Assembly: GCA_029747585.1 (NCBI GenBank)
Contig: JAPEVF010000125.1
Location: 1 to 64,000 of the forward strand
Direction: 5' to 3'
Length of the DNA: 64,000 nucleotides
DNA from: Pleurotus djamor
Lineage: Eukaryota; Basidiomycota; Agaricomycetes; Agaricales; Pleurotaceae
Below, one piece after another: positions 34,884-48,125 of this stretch. The notes under the pieces were generated by a model. The model did no database searches. It was not told where the DNA came from and saw only the letters and a program-made list of their open reading frames with translations. Within the stretch, counting starts at the first letter, position 1, and every line of letters starts with the position of its first letter. Position numbers and translations under genes: made by a program.

Positions 34884-37800
34884 ATGCCTCTTCGTCGTCC
34901 GTCGTTGCGGAGCAAGTCTAGGTCGCCAATTCCGCCCGCCAAATACGAAAGTGACACTGCTAGTACTCCACGCCAAGCGCCAGAATTTCTGCCTCCTTCA
35001 CATTATGCTGCTGCTGCCAACCTGCATTACCAAGAGTCACGGCGGGTTGTCTATGACGAGCCGACTGACTTCCCAACGTCGAATCCTTCATCTTGGTCTA
35101 CGATGGAACACGCCGGGAACGTATCTGTGAAAGATAGCGCGGAAACGGAGTCTAGGACCGCGCACTCTTCAAGAAACACCCCGCAGGCTCAAATGGGGAT
35201 CCCGACTTTGGAGAGTAATCTACTGCCTTCTCTGAGGGATACAATCAATAAGATGACGCGACCGCCTTCGCGAGGAAGCGCTGCTGTATCTGGATCTTCC
35301 CATGTGAATTCCCCCAACCTCCCTTTGCCCTCGGTTTCTCAACGCTCTGCTTCTGCTATGGACTTTTACACTTCTTCGTCCCCCTCTGACGCTATTCCTG
35401 TTCATTACACCCCCAAGACACCAAAACACTCAGCGAAGGCTGCCGAAAAGACGACACCGCATCATATGGCTTCTCTGCCCAAATCTGTGCTCAAGTCTGC
35501 TCTTCGGTCACCAATGGCGAAATCTTCTCCTGTGCAAAATGCGGCTGTCTTACCAAACCACTTTGCTCAACGTTCCTCGAATACGAATACCCGACCTTCG
35601 CGGAATCTTCCCCACGATGTGTGTATTCCACTATTCTCAACCACAATTTCACTGACTTTTATCAGGAATTGATGGATGGAACGCGATTTGGTTACCGCAA
35701 TCGGTCTTGTACTGATCCTGGCGCGCCGCTTCCAGAAAAGTCATCAGCGAGCTCTTCTTTGGCCACCCCACAAATCTCCAAGGCACCTGGCTCTGCTTTA
35801 CCATCGTCCCTTCCCCGTTTTCACAAGACAATGGACAAACCGAGGCGCCACATGGATCAGACTGAGCTGCCTTACCATGACCTCTATGCTAGCACCGATG
35901 AATCTGACTTGGAATATCGATACGAGCTGGCCGGCAGGGACAAAAGACGACTCATCGTCGCTAACGTCGAGAATCTGGCTGTGTCTTCGAGCTCGGACAG
36001 TGAAGCTGATGGGCGAAGGTCCCGGGTACCTGTTTCTTCTAATAGAGGGAGGCAGGGAGCTTCCGAAACCCCGCCTTCCACCCTAAGCCCCCGTCGCAAA
36101 TCTCGTCACCGTCCTGCTGTTGGCCTTGGACTGGCATTTCCTGAACGAAACAAACGATCATCCTCGGTTCCCCGCCAGGGTGTCAAGGATCAGTGCATGT
36201 CACCCCAAGGCAGACGCTCGCAACAAGATCATCACCCCGAAAAGCAACGTTCAGACCCCGTAGACGAGTCTAAAAGACCCTCTCGACGCAACGACGATGA
36301 TTCTCACCAACAGCGACGTGAGGCTCTCCTCAACCTTGTCAATGGCCTTGGACTTCAACGCGGCGATCTTGCTTCCTCCTCCGATCGAGCTCCTAGCGAT
36401 TCCGAACCTCAATGTCTAGCTATCAGTGGCTCTGGCGATATGCCTTATGTGGGAACTGCTCAGTCTTCCGACCCACAGCATGGTCTTTCTGTTCAGCTAA
36501 CACCCAAAGCCGCTGCCTCTGACTTGCGACGTTTGATCGATCAAAAGCACTCCGCTCCTACTCTGAGATCACCTGCTCCACAGTTGACTGGGACCCCAAA
36601 ATCTCACCTAGCCCGTTCTCAGTCTCGCTCACCTGTCGTCAAGAATGTTACAAATGCTTCTGAGTTTACCTCCAAACGAATGTCTGCGTTCTATGTCTCT
36701 ACTCCTAAGGCTTTGCATGATACCTTCCCGCCTTCTACTCAAGCAAGCCATGGCCGAACGGGTTCTGAAGACGCCGCCAGTTCTGACAATGCGTCATCTC
36801 CGGAATCAGTATACGAAGAGCCCAAAGATGTGGCCCTTTCTTCGGAGCAGATCAGGCAGTCTCACAGCACTGGCGAGGTCTCGAATACTGATAGCGACTT
36901 ATCGACCCTGGATCATTGTCAACCTTGGAACGATGACGATTACAACGAGCTGAGCACTGGAGCCGAGTCGCTGTTCCGACAGATTAGCCGGCCTGATGGT
37001 TCCAAGAAGAATGCCGGACAGTACAGTGCTTCCTCTAACATCCCGCGGCCTCGGTTACCTGCAAAACCTGAACCACGTAACACACGAGTGTCGTCACCAC
37101 CATCGCCCCCATCTCCTCCCGTCAAACTGCATTACAGTCAGAGCGATGCCTCTATCTACGAGGATGAACCCCACGATGTCCTTGATGCCCAGAAATCTGA
37201 CTCATATGCAAGCAAATCCGAGTCAACGGAGACATTGAGCTGGGCTTCCGATATTCCCCTCGAAGTGCGAGAGGTGCTCGCACGGCGTCATGGCCAGCAA
37301 GAAATATCTCGACAACAGATTATCTATGAAATCTGCGAAACGGAGAAGGAGTACGCTACCCTTCTTCGTTGTGTAATGAGTCTATTCATTTCACCCCTCC
37401 GGCTCAAAGATAGTAGGACGTGGATAGCTGGCGTTCCGCTGGAACTGGCGAAGTTACTCGATTGGCTTGATGATATCGTTCACTTGCATGCTCAACTCAA
37501 CGACGCTATCCAGCGATCTCGAACTGCGCAGTATCCTATCGTCGAGCGTTTTGCTGAAAACGTCAAGCCGTTCGTCCATAGGCTCGAGGTCTACCAACCT
37601 TATGTCGTCCGACTTGGTAACCTTAAAGAGGTGATTGACCGTCAAGTCAAGGAAGGGAACGATCTGGCGGAGTTTATCAAAATGCAGGAAGAGCTCCCTG
37701 AGTGCCATGGGTGGACATTCGTGGAGCTACTAGAGAAACCAGTCAGCAGGTTGGCTCAATACCCGAGCCTGTTTGAGGTAGGCTCATGCTCTCTCCCTCG

Positions 37801-39028
37801 CCCCTTCGTCTCACATCCTCGATAGAAATTACTCGAAGTCACTCCATTGACACACTCGGACTACATCTCGACATTATCACTGCGATGTTCAACTGATTTG
37901 ATGATACGAGTTATGACCGAAGTCAAAATTCGGGAGGATGAATATGAACTTGCGAAGGGCATTAGTAAACGAGTCAAGGGACTCCCCCAGGGCTTGGATC
38001 TAGCTTCAAGGGATCGGCGGTTGCTCCACGAAGGACCACTAGCTCTTATGCCTTGCTCGTCAGATACCCAGGGCTACTCCTCCATTACTAAGTCATCCAC
38101 ACTCGCTCCTAGATGGGAACCCGCCCAACGAAATAGCCGGTTGGTTGAGGCTATCAACGGCTGGGATAGCTCCCGTCGTGCGCGGTCGGACTCGACGACC
38201 TCTTCCGCAACCGGGTATTCAGTCGATTCTTGTAGTTCAGCCTCATCAGCATTCCCCTTGACACCAGTCATGGATCAGTATCCTCCGAGCGTCGACATTC
38301 ACTCAGCCAACCGACTGACGTTGAACATGAGGAACCCACGACTGAAATCACCACTTTCGGACAGTTGGGACTCGCAGGACATGGAATCAATCCAGACGCA
38401 GAAGAATCCCGGGTCTCGCAGTGAACTTGCACATGTGTTCTTATTCACTGACTTGATCATTTGCTCCCAAGAGGGGACCACCAGCCTTGGTCGAGTGATC
38501 AACGTTGGTGAAATCCCCAAGAGCTCTAATGACGGTAAGGCGTTCCACCACCTGCTAATCCATCGTATTGACCCCTCGACAGCTGGTGTATCCATTAGAG
38601 TAGACCTCATCTCTCTAGACGCGACATCGTTCAAAGTACCTTCACAAGATCCACAAGATCCAACCTCGAGCGTCACAACACTCCTGTTCTCGATGCCGGA
38701 TCAAAATGCTGACCATTGCGATTGGTTGTCGGCGTTGCAGAAATGCCAACAGTTCACTATTCGCGCGTTGTCAATACCCCCACACTTCGGCTTTCTCAAA
38801 GTGCCACACAGACATGATCCTCCTTCCCTCGAGGTTGAGTCAAATATTCGGGCATTGCTGGCAAGCGGGCTACCACATCCGAAGAGTCCCTCCATTCAAC
38901 TCACGTCCAGCGAACGAGGCAATGCAGTTTCGAGGGAGCGCGAAGAACGCGGGTGGTGGTCACTCCGTTTCAAACAAGTGTTGCAGGAAGTTCAGAATGG
39001 TGTAGACCCGTATTTATCCATCACTTGA
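34884..39028 (+). CDS. Dbl-family RhoGEF with DH and PH domains (right copy)
   Basis: Three exons, 34884-35618, 35666-37777 and 37826-39028, give 1349 residues, exactly the length of the left copy with identical intron positions. Amino-acid differences are scattered and mostly in the disordered N-terminal 790 residues, for example ETPPST for QTPPST and DDDYNE for DGDYNE. The DH core differs by very few residues, such as ATLL for TTLL. All exons are open, so both copies appear able to make protein. The 3' end faces the transporter copy, with 186 bp between stops. Confidence 0.88.
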
Positions 39029-39214
39029 CACGACTTACCATACATTACTCCGTTCTTTTTTTCAATAATATCGATTCATACACAGCACAAAGAAATACAC
39101 GTAAGTGACTTGTTCGAAGCTCGGCAACATGGACATTGAATGCGTGACAAGAAAAGAGATGGATGCTTGGATGCTGATACAATACAGATTGAAATAATGC
39201 AAAGAATAGAGTCG

Positions 39215-42200
39215 TTACGTTCTTGTTGCTATTGAGGACAGAAGGATGTCGTAATCAACTTTCGCAACTAAGGAAGAATCAAAAAACTGTACCAAGGGAA
39301 AGGTGGTAGTGGACTGACCTTTCAATACCAACTGACAGAATCGCCCAAACAAGGCGGAGTGATGTTTTTCAAGGTCCCTCATGTTGGACATACTGAGTCG
39401 CCAAAGTATTGATGGACGCTCGGCAGCGACTGTGGCGTTCCTGGGGGTATCTGATAGAGCAGTAAGCTCCCCAGCAAGAGTCCCAGCAACCATAGACTCG
39501 GCAAGCGTTGGCGTATGATCGCCAAAGTCGTACGAAGCCCTCAGCACTCCTGAATGGATGATATAGATACCATCAGGAGATTCATTCTGCTTCCACAAGA
39601 CATGACCTTCAGGTACGGAGATTCGTTGAAGAAGAGCAAGGAGCGGTTGAAACTGTTCGAGAGAGATCTCGCCGTATGATGAAAATGCTTTGACCAGTGC
39701 GTCGAAAGGCTCAGCATATTCATGGAGATTTAGTTCATCGCCAAGATGGGACTGGAAATCTGGGAGACAAATAAGCAAGTTGACTTGGGTATTAGTTGAC
39801 ATGAATCTACCTTGGGCTTTAGCGATCGTGCGATTTCCAGCGTCGTGTAGATGGGAGTAGCGGGGTGAGGCTGCAAAGGACTGGGAGTGGGGGTTCAACA
39901 CGTCCGCTTCTCTGCGGCCAGGCAGCGCTGTTGGTTGTGTGCGTCAGGAGGCTTATTGCTTTCGGAGAAGCCTAGAGCACCTACCATGAATGGCAAGTTC
40001 TGTTTTATGAGCCCTGAACCACGCTCGCAAGTATGCATTTTCAGTCCCTTTGTCACGAGAATCAGAAAGTTTGCAGGTCTCACTGTGCAGAAAAGACTCA
40101 CACTCCAATGCATCATTCAACGTTTCGAAAAGTTCCACACCATCCGCCCCAAGGACCTCCACAGTTTGCAACGCCTTACCAACTTCATCTTTTTCATCGA
40201 ATCCGCTGAACACCAATATGACATGTTTAGTCGCGACCAGTCGGTGCACCCTCACGAAGGCCTCGGCAGCGGACATGTCAATCCCTGCAACGAGAGACAA
40301 ATCGAGAACAAGGAAGCGGACGGGGTTACGTTGCCATGAGGCACCCTCAATAATATCCCTGATGCAGTCTTCCACTGACACGATGGTTCCAAAGAAGAGA
40401 AACCCTGCAAGTTGTCCAACGGAACGTAAAAGTTGTGGGGTGGTAAGTTTATATCTATACTTGTCGTGGGCCGTGGAAGCTGACCTTGAAGATGCATAAC
40501 CGTAGTCTGCTTCGAAACTTCGCGTAGGTAATCCCGTTGCGAACTCGGCCGCCGCACAGAGGACATGGCTGTCTCTCCACTTCTAAGCGCACGAATACTG
40601 GGCACCTGAGAATTTTGAATAACAAAGAAGAAGCCTGCGGAAATGAGATGTAAGGTTCCAACGGCGATGAAGAAGGTCAGTGCGTACAGCTCATCACAAT
40701 ACCAAACAAGACTCCAATGACGAAATCCCAAGCAGTCATGCAGATCATAATGCTAATGATCGTGATGTATTCAGTCCTAGGAAAAGGAATGAGCCTAAGG
40801 AGAATAAAGTAGCGAGTAATTTCCTACCGGCTAGCACGATGTCGTGCATCCCATAGGGCTTCCTTCACTAGATCGAGGCCAAGCACGAAGATCAAAGCTC
40901 CGACGACCATCACCGCTGAGGTAGGTAAATCAATAGACAGCGAGAAGTCGAATACTTGATTAACACACGTATGAAGGCGATCGGGCCTGTCCCAATGAAT
41001 AGCAGGAAAGCGGTGGCGATAGCAAGAAGAAAACTAGCAATTCTAGTATTCCCGCCAACGCGGTAGAACCTGGAAATGTTGATGAGAAGAGATAGTTGAT
41101 GCGCTACGGAGCGGGACGTACAATAAAGTGTTCACATAGACAAGGTAGTTCGGACTAAAGACAGGCGGTTAGAACGGAGCCGTCTGAGGTGGAAAGGACG
41201 TACACTGTCCCAAGCAAGCCAGCGAGTAGGTTTGAATAGCCATGTCCAACAAGCTCTTTGTTCGTATCAATGTCTTCATTCAACGATACAGCTGAAACAG
41301 GGTCAATATATGTTACGTTTGCGAGGAGGATGCACTTACACAGTGCAGGCACATTCAATGGCGGATGCAGAATGTTGAAGAACAGCCTATTATTAGAAGG
41401 GAGAAATCAGCAGCACGTTGAGCACATTGATGCACCAAAGCTTACAAAGCGAATTGCGTTGGTAGCGTGTTCCAAAGTGGGGCAAAATGAACCAGACGGT
41501 AGTCTGAAGCAAGTAAATTAGCATCACGACTGGACGCGGAATACCGAGCGCCGAAAACTAACCAAGGTAAGAGTAGAAGGAATACCACTTTAAATTAGAA
41601 GCTCCGGAGCCAGTGCCGACGTCGAATAACCATCCTGAATGTCTCAAGGTATCGAGGTCGAAGCGCGCCGCCAGTACGATGGTGTAGAACAAGGTTGGGA
41701 TGATCAAGAAATCTATAATGGATGATCAGATTCCAAGGGACCAGATTCGGAAACAGAGGAAATGTTACAGGCAGGAAACACCATGTCACCTCTCCACCTT
41801 GCGGTAATAAATCTTAGTAGAATCGCCAAAGCAAGAGGAATCGTCCACATCATGAGGTTATGCCCATCCGCGAAAAAGAACCTAAGCGTCTCGAGGTCGA
41901 ACGCAAAGTCATCATCAGGGAGGCGTGTCGACACAGTCAACCTAAGTTTAGTGAACAACTCATGAGTAACTATTTGCACGACAGAAGAAGTATACTGTTC
42001 TTACCCTGTAAGAATGAGGAAAGCGCCGACGCCACCAATACAACTGAATAGTCGGAGTGAGCTTTTCTGTGTAGCTATAACAAAACACAAAGATTGACAT
42101 ACCCGACAAGAATGTGACGAGGGAAGAACCCAATGATAACGCCCAAGCGAAGGGCACCCAACAAGAAAAAGGCAAGACCTGATCATGATTGAGGATACGG

Positions 42201-44722
42201 ACGGATGAGAGAAGCCAGGTGTCACAAACCTGTGAGAACGGAAGAGAGCGCATACGCAACAAGGGTGGTCGCAATGACCTCCTTTGGATGCTCCTCTCCA
42301 ATTTGTTCCGCGATACTCGTCGCAAGGATATGAAAGAACGGCTTCAAATACGGATCAGAACGATGCATTGGCTCTTCAATGACGGACGACCACCTACCAC
42401 AACCTCGATCATCATACTTCCGTTTGCACCTTTGAACCCACTTCCTCCAAAGGTGTACACAACTTGCGCGATTAAACAAGAAACGAAAAACATGGATACG
42501 CCAAGTGTAGATGCCTGATGGGTCGAGAAAGGCGGAGATGACGGAAATATGATCATGCCATCTAAGGAGAACGAAAAACTCATGAATAAACAGCAGGGTC
42601 TCAGCAAACTAGGCAGTAAAGCAATGAATTCATGCACCTGTTTCCGTGCAGGTATCGATCAAGTAGCCGGGAATTTTTAATTTTAATTGCCGGGATGATT
42701 GGATAGACGCCCGAGTCTGAGGAATAGAACTCGAAGAATAGAACTCACAACTGACACCATCAAGAACGTTCAATAGACACCCCAGAAGAACGCCAGGAAG
42801 CGCCTTCGCTGCAAGCCTCCAGTTTTCTTCCTTACACGTCTCCCTGAGTCCTCTTTCGATATAGTAGGAGATTCGGCCGAAAGATGACCCTTTGGTAGCA
42901 GGTGAATGGTGGTTCGAGGTCGAATGGGAACGAGAAGGCAGTTGTGGAATGGAGTCATACTGGCTGTATGAGTTAGGGATGTAGTTATCCGAGGCACCAG
43001 AGAGTAACGGTACACGTTCGTCCACATTCTCACCTCGCTGAACCTTGTCAAAGGGTCGTGAAGTTGATAGGAAGCCTGACGACCTGTCGAAGGAAGCCAA
43101 GCTAGCCGAGGGTGGCGAGAAGGTGATAGTTGGTGGTGCATCCGAAGGCAAACCAGCATTAACTTTCAAACCTTCCCCACGTGCGACGCCTTCCCTCGCA
43201 CGTTTACCAGTATTCTCTCCCCGCTCAGCCGAGTAGGATCGAAGTAAAAGTGATAGACCCGATGGGGCGGGAGTATCATCTAGCTGCATCCGATGTTGAG
43301 TAGGCGTTTTCCCCAAATCGTCGCGGCCATCATCGTCAGCCTCAGGATCGCTTCCCTCTGAATCGAAGAAAGAAAGTGTAGACGGATATCCTGGGGTCTG
43401 AGACAGAGACGAAGTATATGAGATCCGGGGTTCGTTTGCTTCGGTGTCAGTTGAGAAATCGAGAGAGGAGAGGGAAGAAGACTGTGTAGAAGGTCGTGAA
43501 AGGTTCGAACGAGGTACGCGCCCGCGACTGGAAGGATCAACAGGGACAAAGTTGGATGCAGGGATGGAAGCACGCTGAGAAGTTGGAGTGGTACTCGTAG
43601 TGGACGGCAATACCTCGGCTGACTGAGATCCGTACGGCCGTGACTTTGCGGTGGAGGACCTGGACGGTGTGGCAGTGGCTTGGGTGACATGTTGTGCAGG
43701 GGTGGACGTCGTATGTACCGTCGGCAAGACCGGGGCGGTCGCATGGTGAGCAGGGGCTCGAGGGGTTGGTGGAAGATCGTCCAAAGCCGAAGTTGAAGGG
43801 GTGGTCGCAGGAGTAGGGAAAATGAAGGAATCACCCGAGATGGCAGGTTTGGATGTATTTTCGGAGAAGCGACGCTCCGTTACGGGGCCTCGAGGAGGCA
43901 GCGACGGTAATGAGCCATACTCTTGCGTTGAGCGAGGCGAAAGCAGCATATTGGACAGCTGCATGGTGTTCATGCGAATCAATTTCTGGGAATGCGCCAC
44001 GGTGTCGCTTGTGTGTCCATGCTGTTCGTGACCTTGGTGAGGCGGTATGGGCGCATTCAGAGAAGGAGAGTATGATTTTGGTTGTAGAAGGCTGGTGCGC
44101 GTCAATGATACAGGCAGGGAGCCGGGCAAGGAGGTCATCATAGTAGGCGGCGTCATTGGTGGCATTCAGTTCATTGGGACGAGTGAGTGGGATCCGAGAA
44201 GAGAAGGGGCAAAGATCAGTCAAGTTTAGAGGATGGTAGGTAATAAATAGTAGACCAAAAATTGCTAATACCACCGCGGAGGGGTATGAGTGTGGGGAAT
44301 CCGAAGGAAACGTAATAATAAAAGTCATCAGATCTGGATGAGAAGGCTCACCCTGCTCTGCGTAAAGCTTGAGGAGAACTCTGCGAATTAGACCGACCAA
44401 TACTGGGGCTGGGTGATCCTGAAGGAGTTCTGTTCATCAAAGTTATAGGAAAGTCGCCATCCAATAGTTCATCATCGCTCGATGGCACGTTCATGGATGG
44501 CTGCTTGTCGCCATGCACGCTTTGGTTGGCGTTTCGTGTCGCGGCTAGTAACGAAGACCTGGCGTGCCATGTCGTAATTCCGACAGAACTTTCCTCCAGA
44601 CGGTCGCTTGCATCTTCCTGGCCTTCTGTATCACCGCCCACTGAACTAGCAATCCCCGTCGACCCGACAGCACCTGAGCCCGGCGCAGTACCGTCAATTT
44701 GCCTTCCCCGTCTGAACGACAT
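39215..44722 (-). CDS. VSB1: Vsb1-like SulP-family vacuolar transporter with STAS and cNMP-binding-like domains (right copy)
   Basis: Mirror copy of the gene at 445-5950, with the start at 44722 and the stop at 39215. Domain order is the same: long disordered Ser/Pro tail, SulP membrane domain, STAS ([10 protein letters not shown]) and C-terminal cNMP-binding-like fold. At the place where the left copy has an N (3296) this copy reads straight through FFFADGHN, showing that the left N is an extra base. Intron content differs: the intron inside the STAS region ends ACAAAG rather than ACACAG, and the intron before GMIIFPSS has 12-20 bp indels. Protein changes are few, for example ADDDGRDD for VDDDGRDD. 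Confidence 0.85.
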
Positions 44723-45166
44723 CCTACGGCCTAACGATGGCGAACCAGGAAAACTTCTAAATTTATCTCCACCACGATCTTGTCGAAGTTTCTATGACTA
44801 GCAATGGCGCAATCGCAGAAGCCGCGCTGCGTTCTTTAGTCACGTCGAATGGCGTCGAGATGGTGTCCACTGAGGTGTGAAAGGTGAACAAATGTCGAGG
44901 TCAACGAGTGAGAAAGTTGAACAGTGCCCCAGGAGTTTAAGCGAGGCACCAAGTGTACGTAGGACCGAGGCGACCGTCCGTTTGGAGCAGCAGAAGCGTT
45001 TCACGAGCTTCTCTCGACGTACAGCCGTTCAATGTGCGAACCGTTTGTTTTCCTGTCCTCAAGAGAAGCGGAAGAGTTTGACGGAATATTTATGACGACA
45101 GAGGATTATTTCATCCATATGAGGGATATTCCGAGAAAAATAAGGAGAAAAGGAAATATTGGACGC

Positions 45167-45672
45167 GGAAATTCGGGCGAGCTCAGCCTCAGGGGCTGGG
45201 TTCGGCATTTTCCTCCGACCTTCACTCATTGTCTGACATGGCGTCGATGGGACTGTGAGCCGCATGGTAAATTGGCAAGGCCCTTCCGAAAGAACTCCCG
45301 GGAGGATCACATCTGCCTGAAGCTGGATGAATGGGTGAGTAACTGAATAGATTGGAATGCAAACTGGTGACTTGTTTTGGCTGTTTCAAGACTCTTCTCT
45401 TCCTCCCACACGACCCACTCCCCCAGCGCTCCGTGGCCAGCTGACGAACTGCGGGGCCACTGTTTTTCAGAGCAAGCGGATGGCGTCCCTGTGAGTGAGA
45501 ATTGAGGCATCGAGGAGTCACAAGTTGATGATGGTTAATTGATTCACGTTTTAGAAGGTTTAGTCCAATGGGACATGAGCGGTACACCGCGGAGCAAATA
45601 ATATAACTTGGCCTACTGACTGTCATTCTCAGTATAGACTAGAACTCGAGCCTAGCCTGCGTCAAAAATAAT
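45167..45672. other. Intergenic beyond the right arm
   Basis: No gene is supported. Whether the inverted repeat continues here cannot be tested, because its partner would lie left of base 1. The 3' end of the cyclodeaminase-family gene abuts at 45673. Confidence 0.5.
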
Positions 45673-46831
45673 TTACTCATCGTACCCATCCAGTATGGCG
45701 CCCACTCTAGGAATCATTGAAGAGGCCTTCTCGACGGTTGCGCAAGCAATCGCAACATCTTGCATGCCAACCCCTACTGATTTGAATATTGTGATGCCCC
45801 CATCATGACTTTCGCTCATTTCCTTTAAAACCTTTACACCTCTCTTCTTCATTTTCACGAACTCGCCGATCTCAATAACTGCCTCACGCTGGACTTTGGC
45901 ATCGATGAGCTCTCCTGCTTCTTCGCTGCAAGCCTGCCATGAATCTACGAGCAGCAATCTGTTGAACGTTGTCGGTTTACGCAGAGTTTCTCCGTGGCTT
46001 TGAGTCGACCGAAGGATGAGCGGTGTATCGACCTCGCGCATTTGAGGAGTGTAACTGCCAATGAGGATAATATGGGTTCCATCTCTGACCCAGTCTGAGG
46101 GGAATAAAGGTTTCGTCGAAGATGTAGCGCAAATGATGATAGAAGCTTGCCCAACGCATTCCCGCACCTTTCCCTCAACAAATTCGCGCTTGCCCTCATC
46201 ACGTCCAATACATTCAATCCTGACGCTCGGGTGCCGATGAGCTAGAAAATCATGTAGGGCAGAGAGGCGCGAATTCGACGAGCGGTTTACAATGGTGCAT
46301 CTCAAGATGGACGGGTACGCGCGGAGATGTAGGTCGAGATGCACTTCAATCTGCTTGCCAGCGCCGAAGGCTGCGATTGACGTAGGGTTTTCCAGGCCCA
46401 CCAGACGCGTAGACAATAAAGATCCTAGAAATTATGTTAAAAATTCATTGTGCCGTCGAATTATACATCGAATCTACAACACCAGCCGCATTTCGAAGCG
46501 CAGTTAAGCTTCTAGCATTCACGATCGCTTTGATCGCTCCGGACGTTTCGTCAATGATCATCGTAGTGGCTGGTAGACCACCTTTCCCTGCAGCCGAAAG
46601 AGGTACTGAGACGACCTTGATTGAAGTGCCAATGTTAGGCATCCTGGAAGGCATGAACAAGACCTTGTGGTTTTCGGTTGGGATTATAGTCCGCGCAGGA
46701 GAAAAGCTGTCTGGTGTTTCGGGATCGGAGAGTGTAGTAAATACGGTCGACATCAAGTTCTCCAGTTCCGTGGGCTCAAAGGACTCTGTAACCTTCGCTA
46801 CGTCTTTCGCTGAAAGAACCAAGAGGGACAT
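45673..46831 (-). CDS. Ornithine cyclodeaminase / mu-crystallin family protein
   Basis: NAD(P)-dependent enzyme family that includes ornithine cyclodeaminase, ketimine reductases and alanine dehydrogenases. Exons are 46831-46483 and 46424-45673 (58-nt intron, phase 1), giving 366 residues. Residues 60-120 form the substrate domain (LFMPSRMPNIGTSIKVV, GAIKAIVNARSLTALR). The Rossmann nucleotide-binding loop is SIAAFGAGKQIEVHL at about 135. Late conserved parts include ITIFKSVGVGMQDVA, the family C-terminal signature. The exact substrate cannot be told; imino acid or proline-related chemistry is likely. The gene is divergent from the first alpha/beta hydrolase, with about 215 bp between starts. 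Confidence 0.88.
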
Positions 46832-47047
46832 GACGGCAGAGATGATAACTGAGTGTCAAAAAATCAGGAGCGTAGACAGGAGTCACTCTTCCCAATGAGA
46901 AAGCCTTGAGAAAGCCACATCGAAGGCCGGGCTCGGCCTTTCTCCTTGCCTCCACTATGCCTTGGGAATGGCCTGAATTGACGATCCACTTATAGTTTGC
47001 ATCGCTCTTATCTATAGTACTCTAGTACTCACCTCCCACCCTCGACA
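46832..47047. promoter_or_regulatory. Divergent promoter region
   Basis: This 216 bp separates the start codons of the cyclodeaminase-family gene (minus) and hydrolase 1 (plus), so it likely drives both. No specific site is recognised. Confidence 0.4.
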
Positions 47048-48125
47048 ATGGACGCCATTTCCCAGCTCCAGGAAACTGAGATTGCGAAGGTTTTGGTCCC
47101 CAGTGCGCAGGTGTTGCCCCGAGTGCTTGAGCTAGAGAACTGAACCGTCGTGTCTATAGCCGTCACCACTTTTGCTCCGCTTCTTGAGGCGAAACGCTCT
47201 TTGATTCAAAGCATCCCGAAAGAGACCTATACCTACGGGAGTACTGAAAGACACCAGGTGAATTACTCGGTGATTATATGTCGCTTCATCCACGAGCCTC
47301 ATTCGCCACCGGCTTGATAGCTCGACGTCTATTACCCCAGTCTATCGACCACGTCAAAGGCCCCCATACTTTTCTTCATTTACGGTGGTGGATTCACAGC
47401 AGGAGAACGTACCTTGCCACCACCAGCAGACCTCGCATACGCCAACGTAGCAGCCTACTTCGCTCTTAAAGGCTTCATCGCCGTTATCCCAGACTACAGG
47501 CTAGTCCCCCACGTCAGATTCCCTGGACAAGCGGAGGATGTCCGAGATGCCGTGCACTGGGTTGTTGAGAATCTCAACGCCCAGTCTCACACGGTAGCGG
47601 TTCCCCATGCCGACATGGATAACATCTTCTTGATGGGACATTCCGCTGGAGCGTATAACGCTTCATTGACCATGCTATATCCTGGTATGACGTCTCCAGA
47701 ATTGAAGAACCACATCAAAGGGCTCGTATTGATCTCTGGACCATACCATCGCTTTCCGTCCGGGAAGAAGGCCGACTTCAACGAGCTCATCGGCGTCTAC
47801 TGGGCCGATGAAGAGCAAACTAAGAAATACGACCCCCTTCCACTCCTGAAAGGCCTCTCTGATGTGGAGGCCGCAGAATTTCCGCCAATGTTACTCATCG
47901 AAGGATCCCAGGAACCGGAATGGTTGCACGTGGTTGGAAAAGATTTTCACGAAGAAGCAAAAAGCAAAGCGGCGAGAGTCAGGGCTAGGTTGCAAGTGGA
48001 GAAAGTGATCGCGGAGGGACATAATCATATCAGCATTAGCTTCGCGCTTTTAAGCGGGGAAGGCNGAGGAATGGGCAGAGAAATCGGTCGAGTGGATCAG
48101 GAGTATCGTACGCGCTAGTAGCTGA
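47048..48125 (+). CDS. Alpha/beta hydrolase 1 (esterase/lipase-like)
   Basis: Serine hydrolase of the alpha/beta fold, probably cytosolic since no signal peptide is seen. Exons are 47048-47102 (55 nt), 47160-47257 (98 nt) and 47321-48125, about 318 residues. Key features are an oxyanion-loop-like YGGGFTAGER, the nucleophile elbow MGHSAGAYNA, and the late histidine in EGHNHISIS. The region normally holding the acid reads LLIEGSQEPEW. The N at 48065 is an extra base: dropping it restores EEWAEKSVEWI, which matches the neighbour, and moves the stop to 48123-48125. The next gene has the same exon-length pattern, showing a tandem duplication. Confidence 0.82.

Larger units (their letters stand above)
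32950..45166 (-). repeat. Right arm of the >12 kb inverted repeat
   Basis: Reverse complement of 1-~12,200. From 45,166 down to about 33,820 the match is near-continuous with short indels. Between about 33,820 and 32,950 the match is broken: the orphan gene is duplicated, one copy is truncated, and the last ~85 bp again resembles the left-arm end (GTGGCAAACACCAAG). The right outer boundary cannot be fixed, because the left copy is cut by the window edge exactly at the position pairing with 45,166. Confidence 0.95.
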
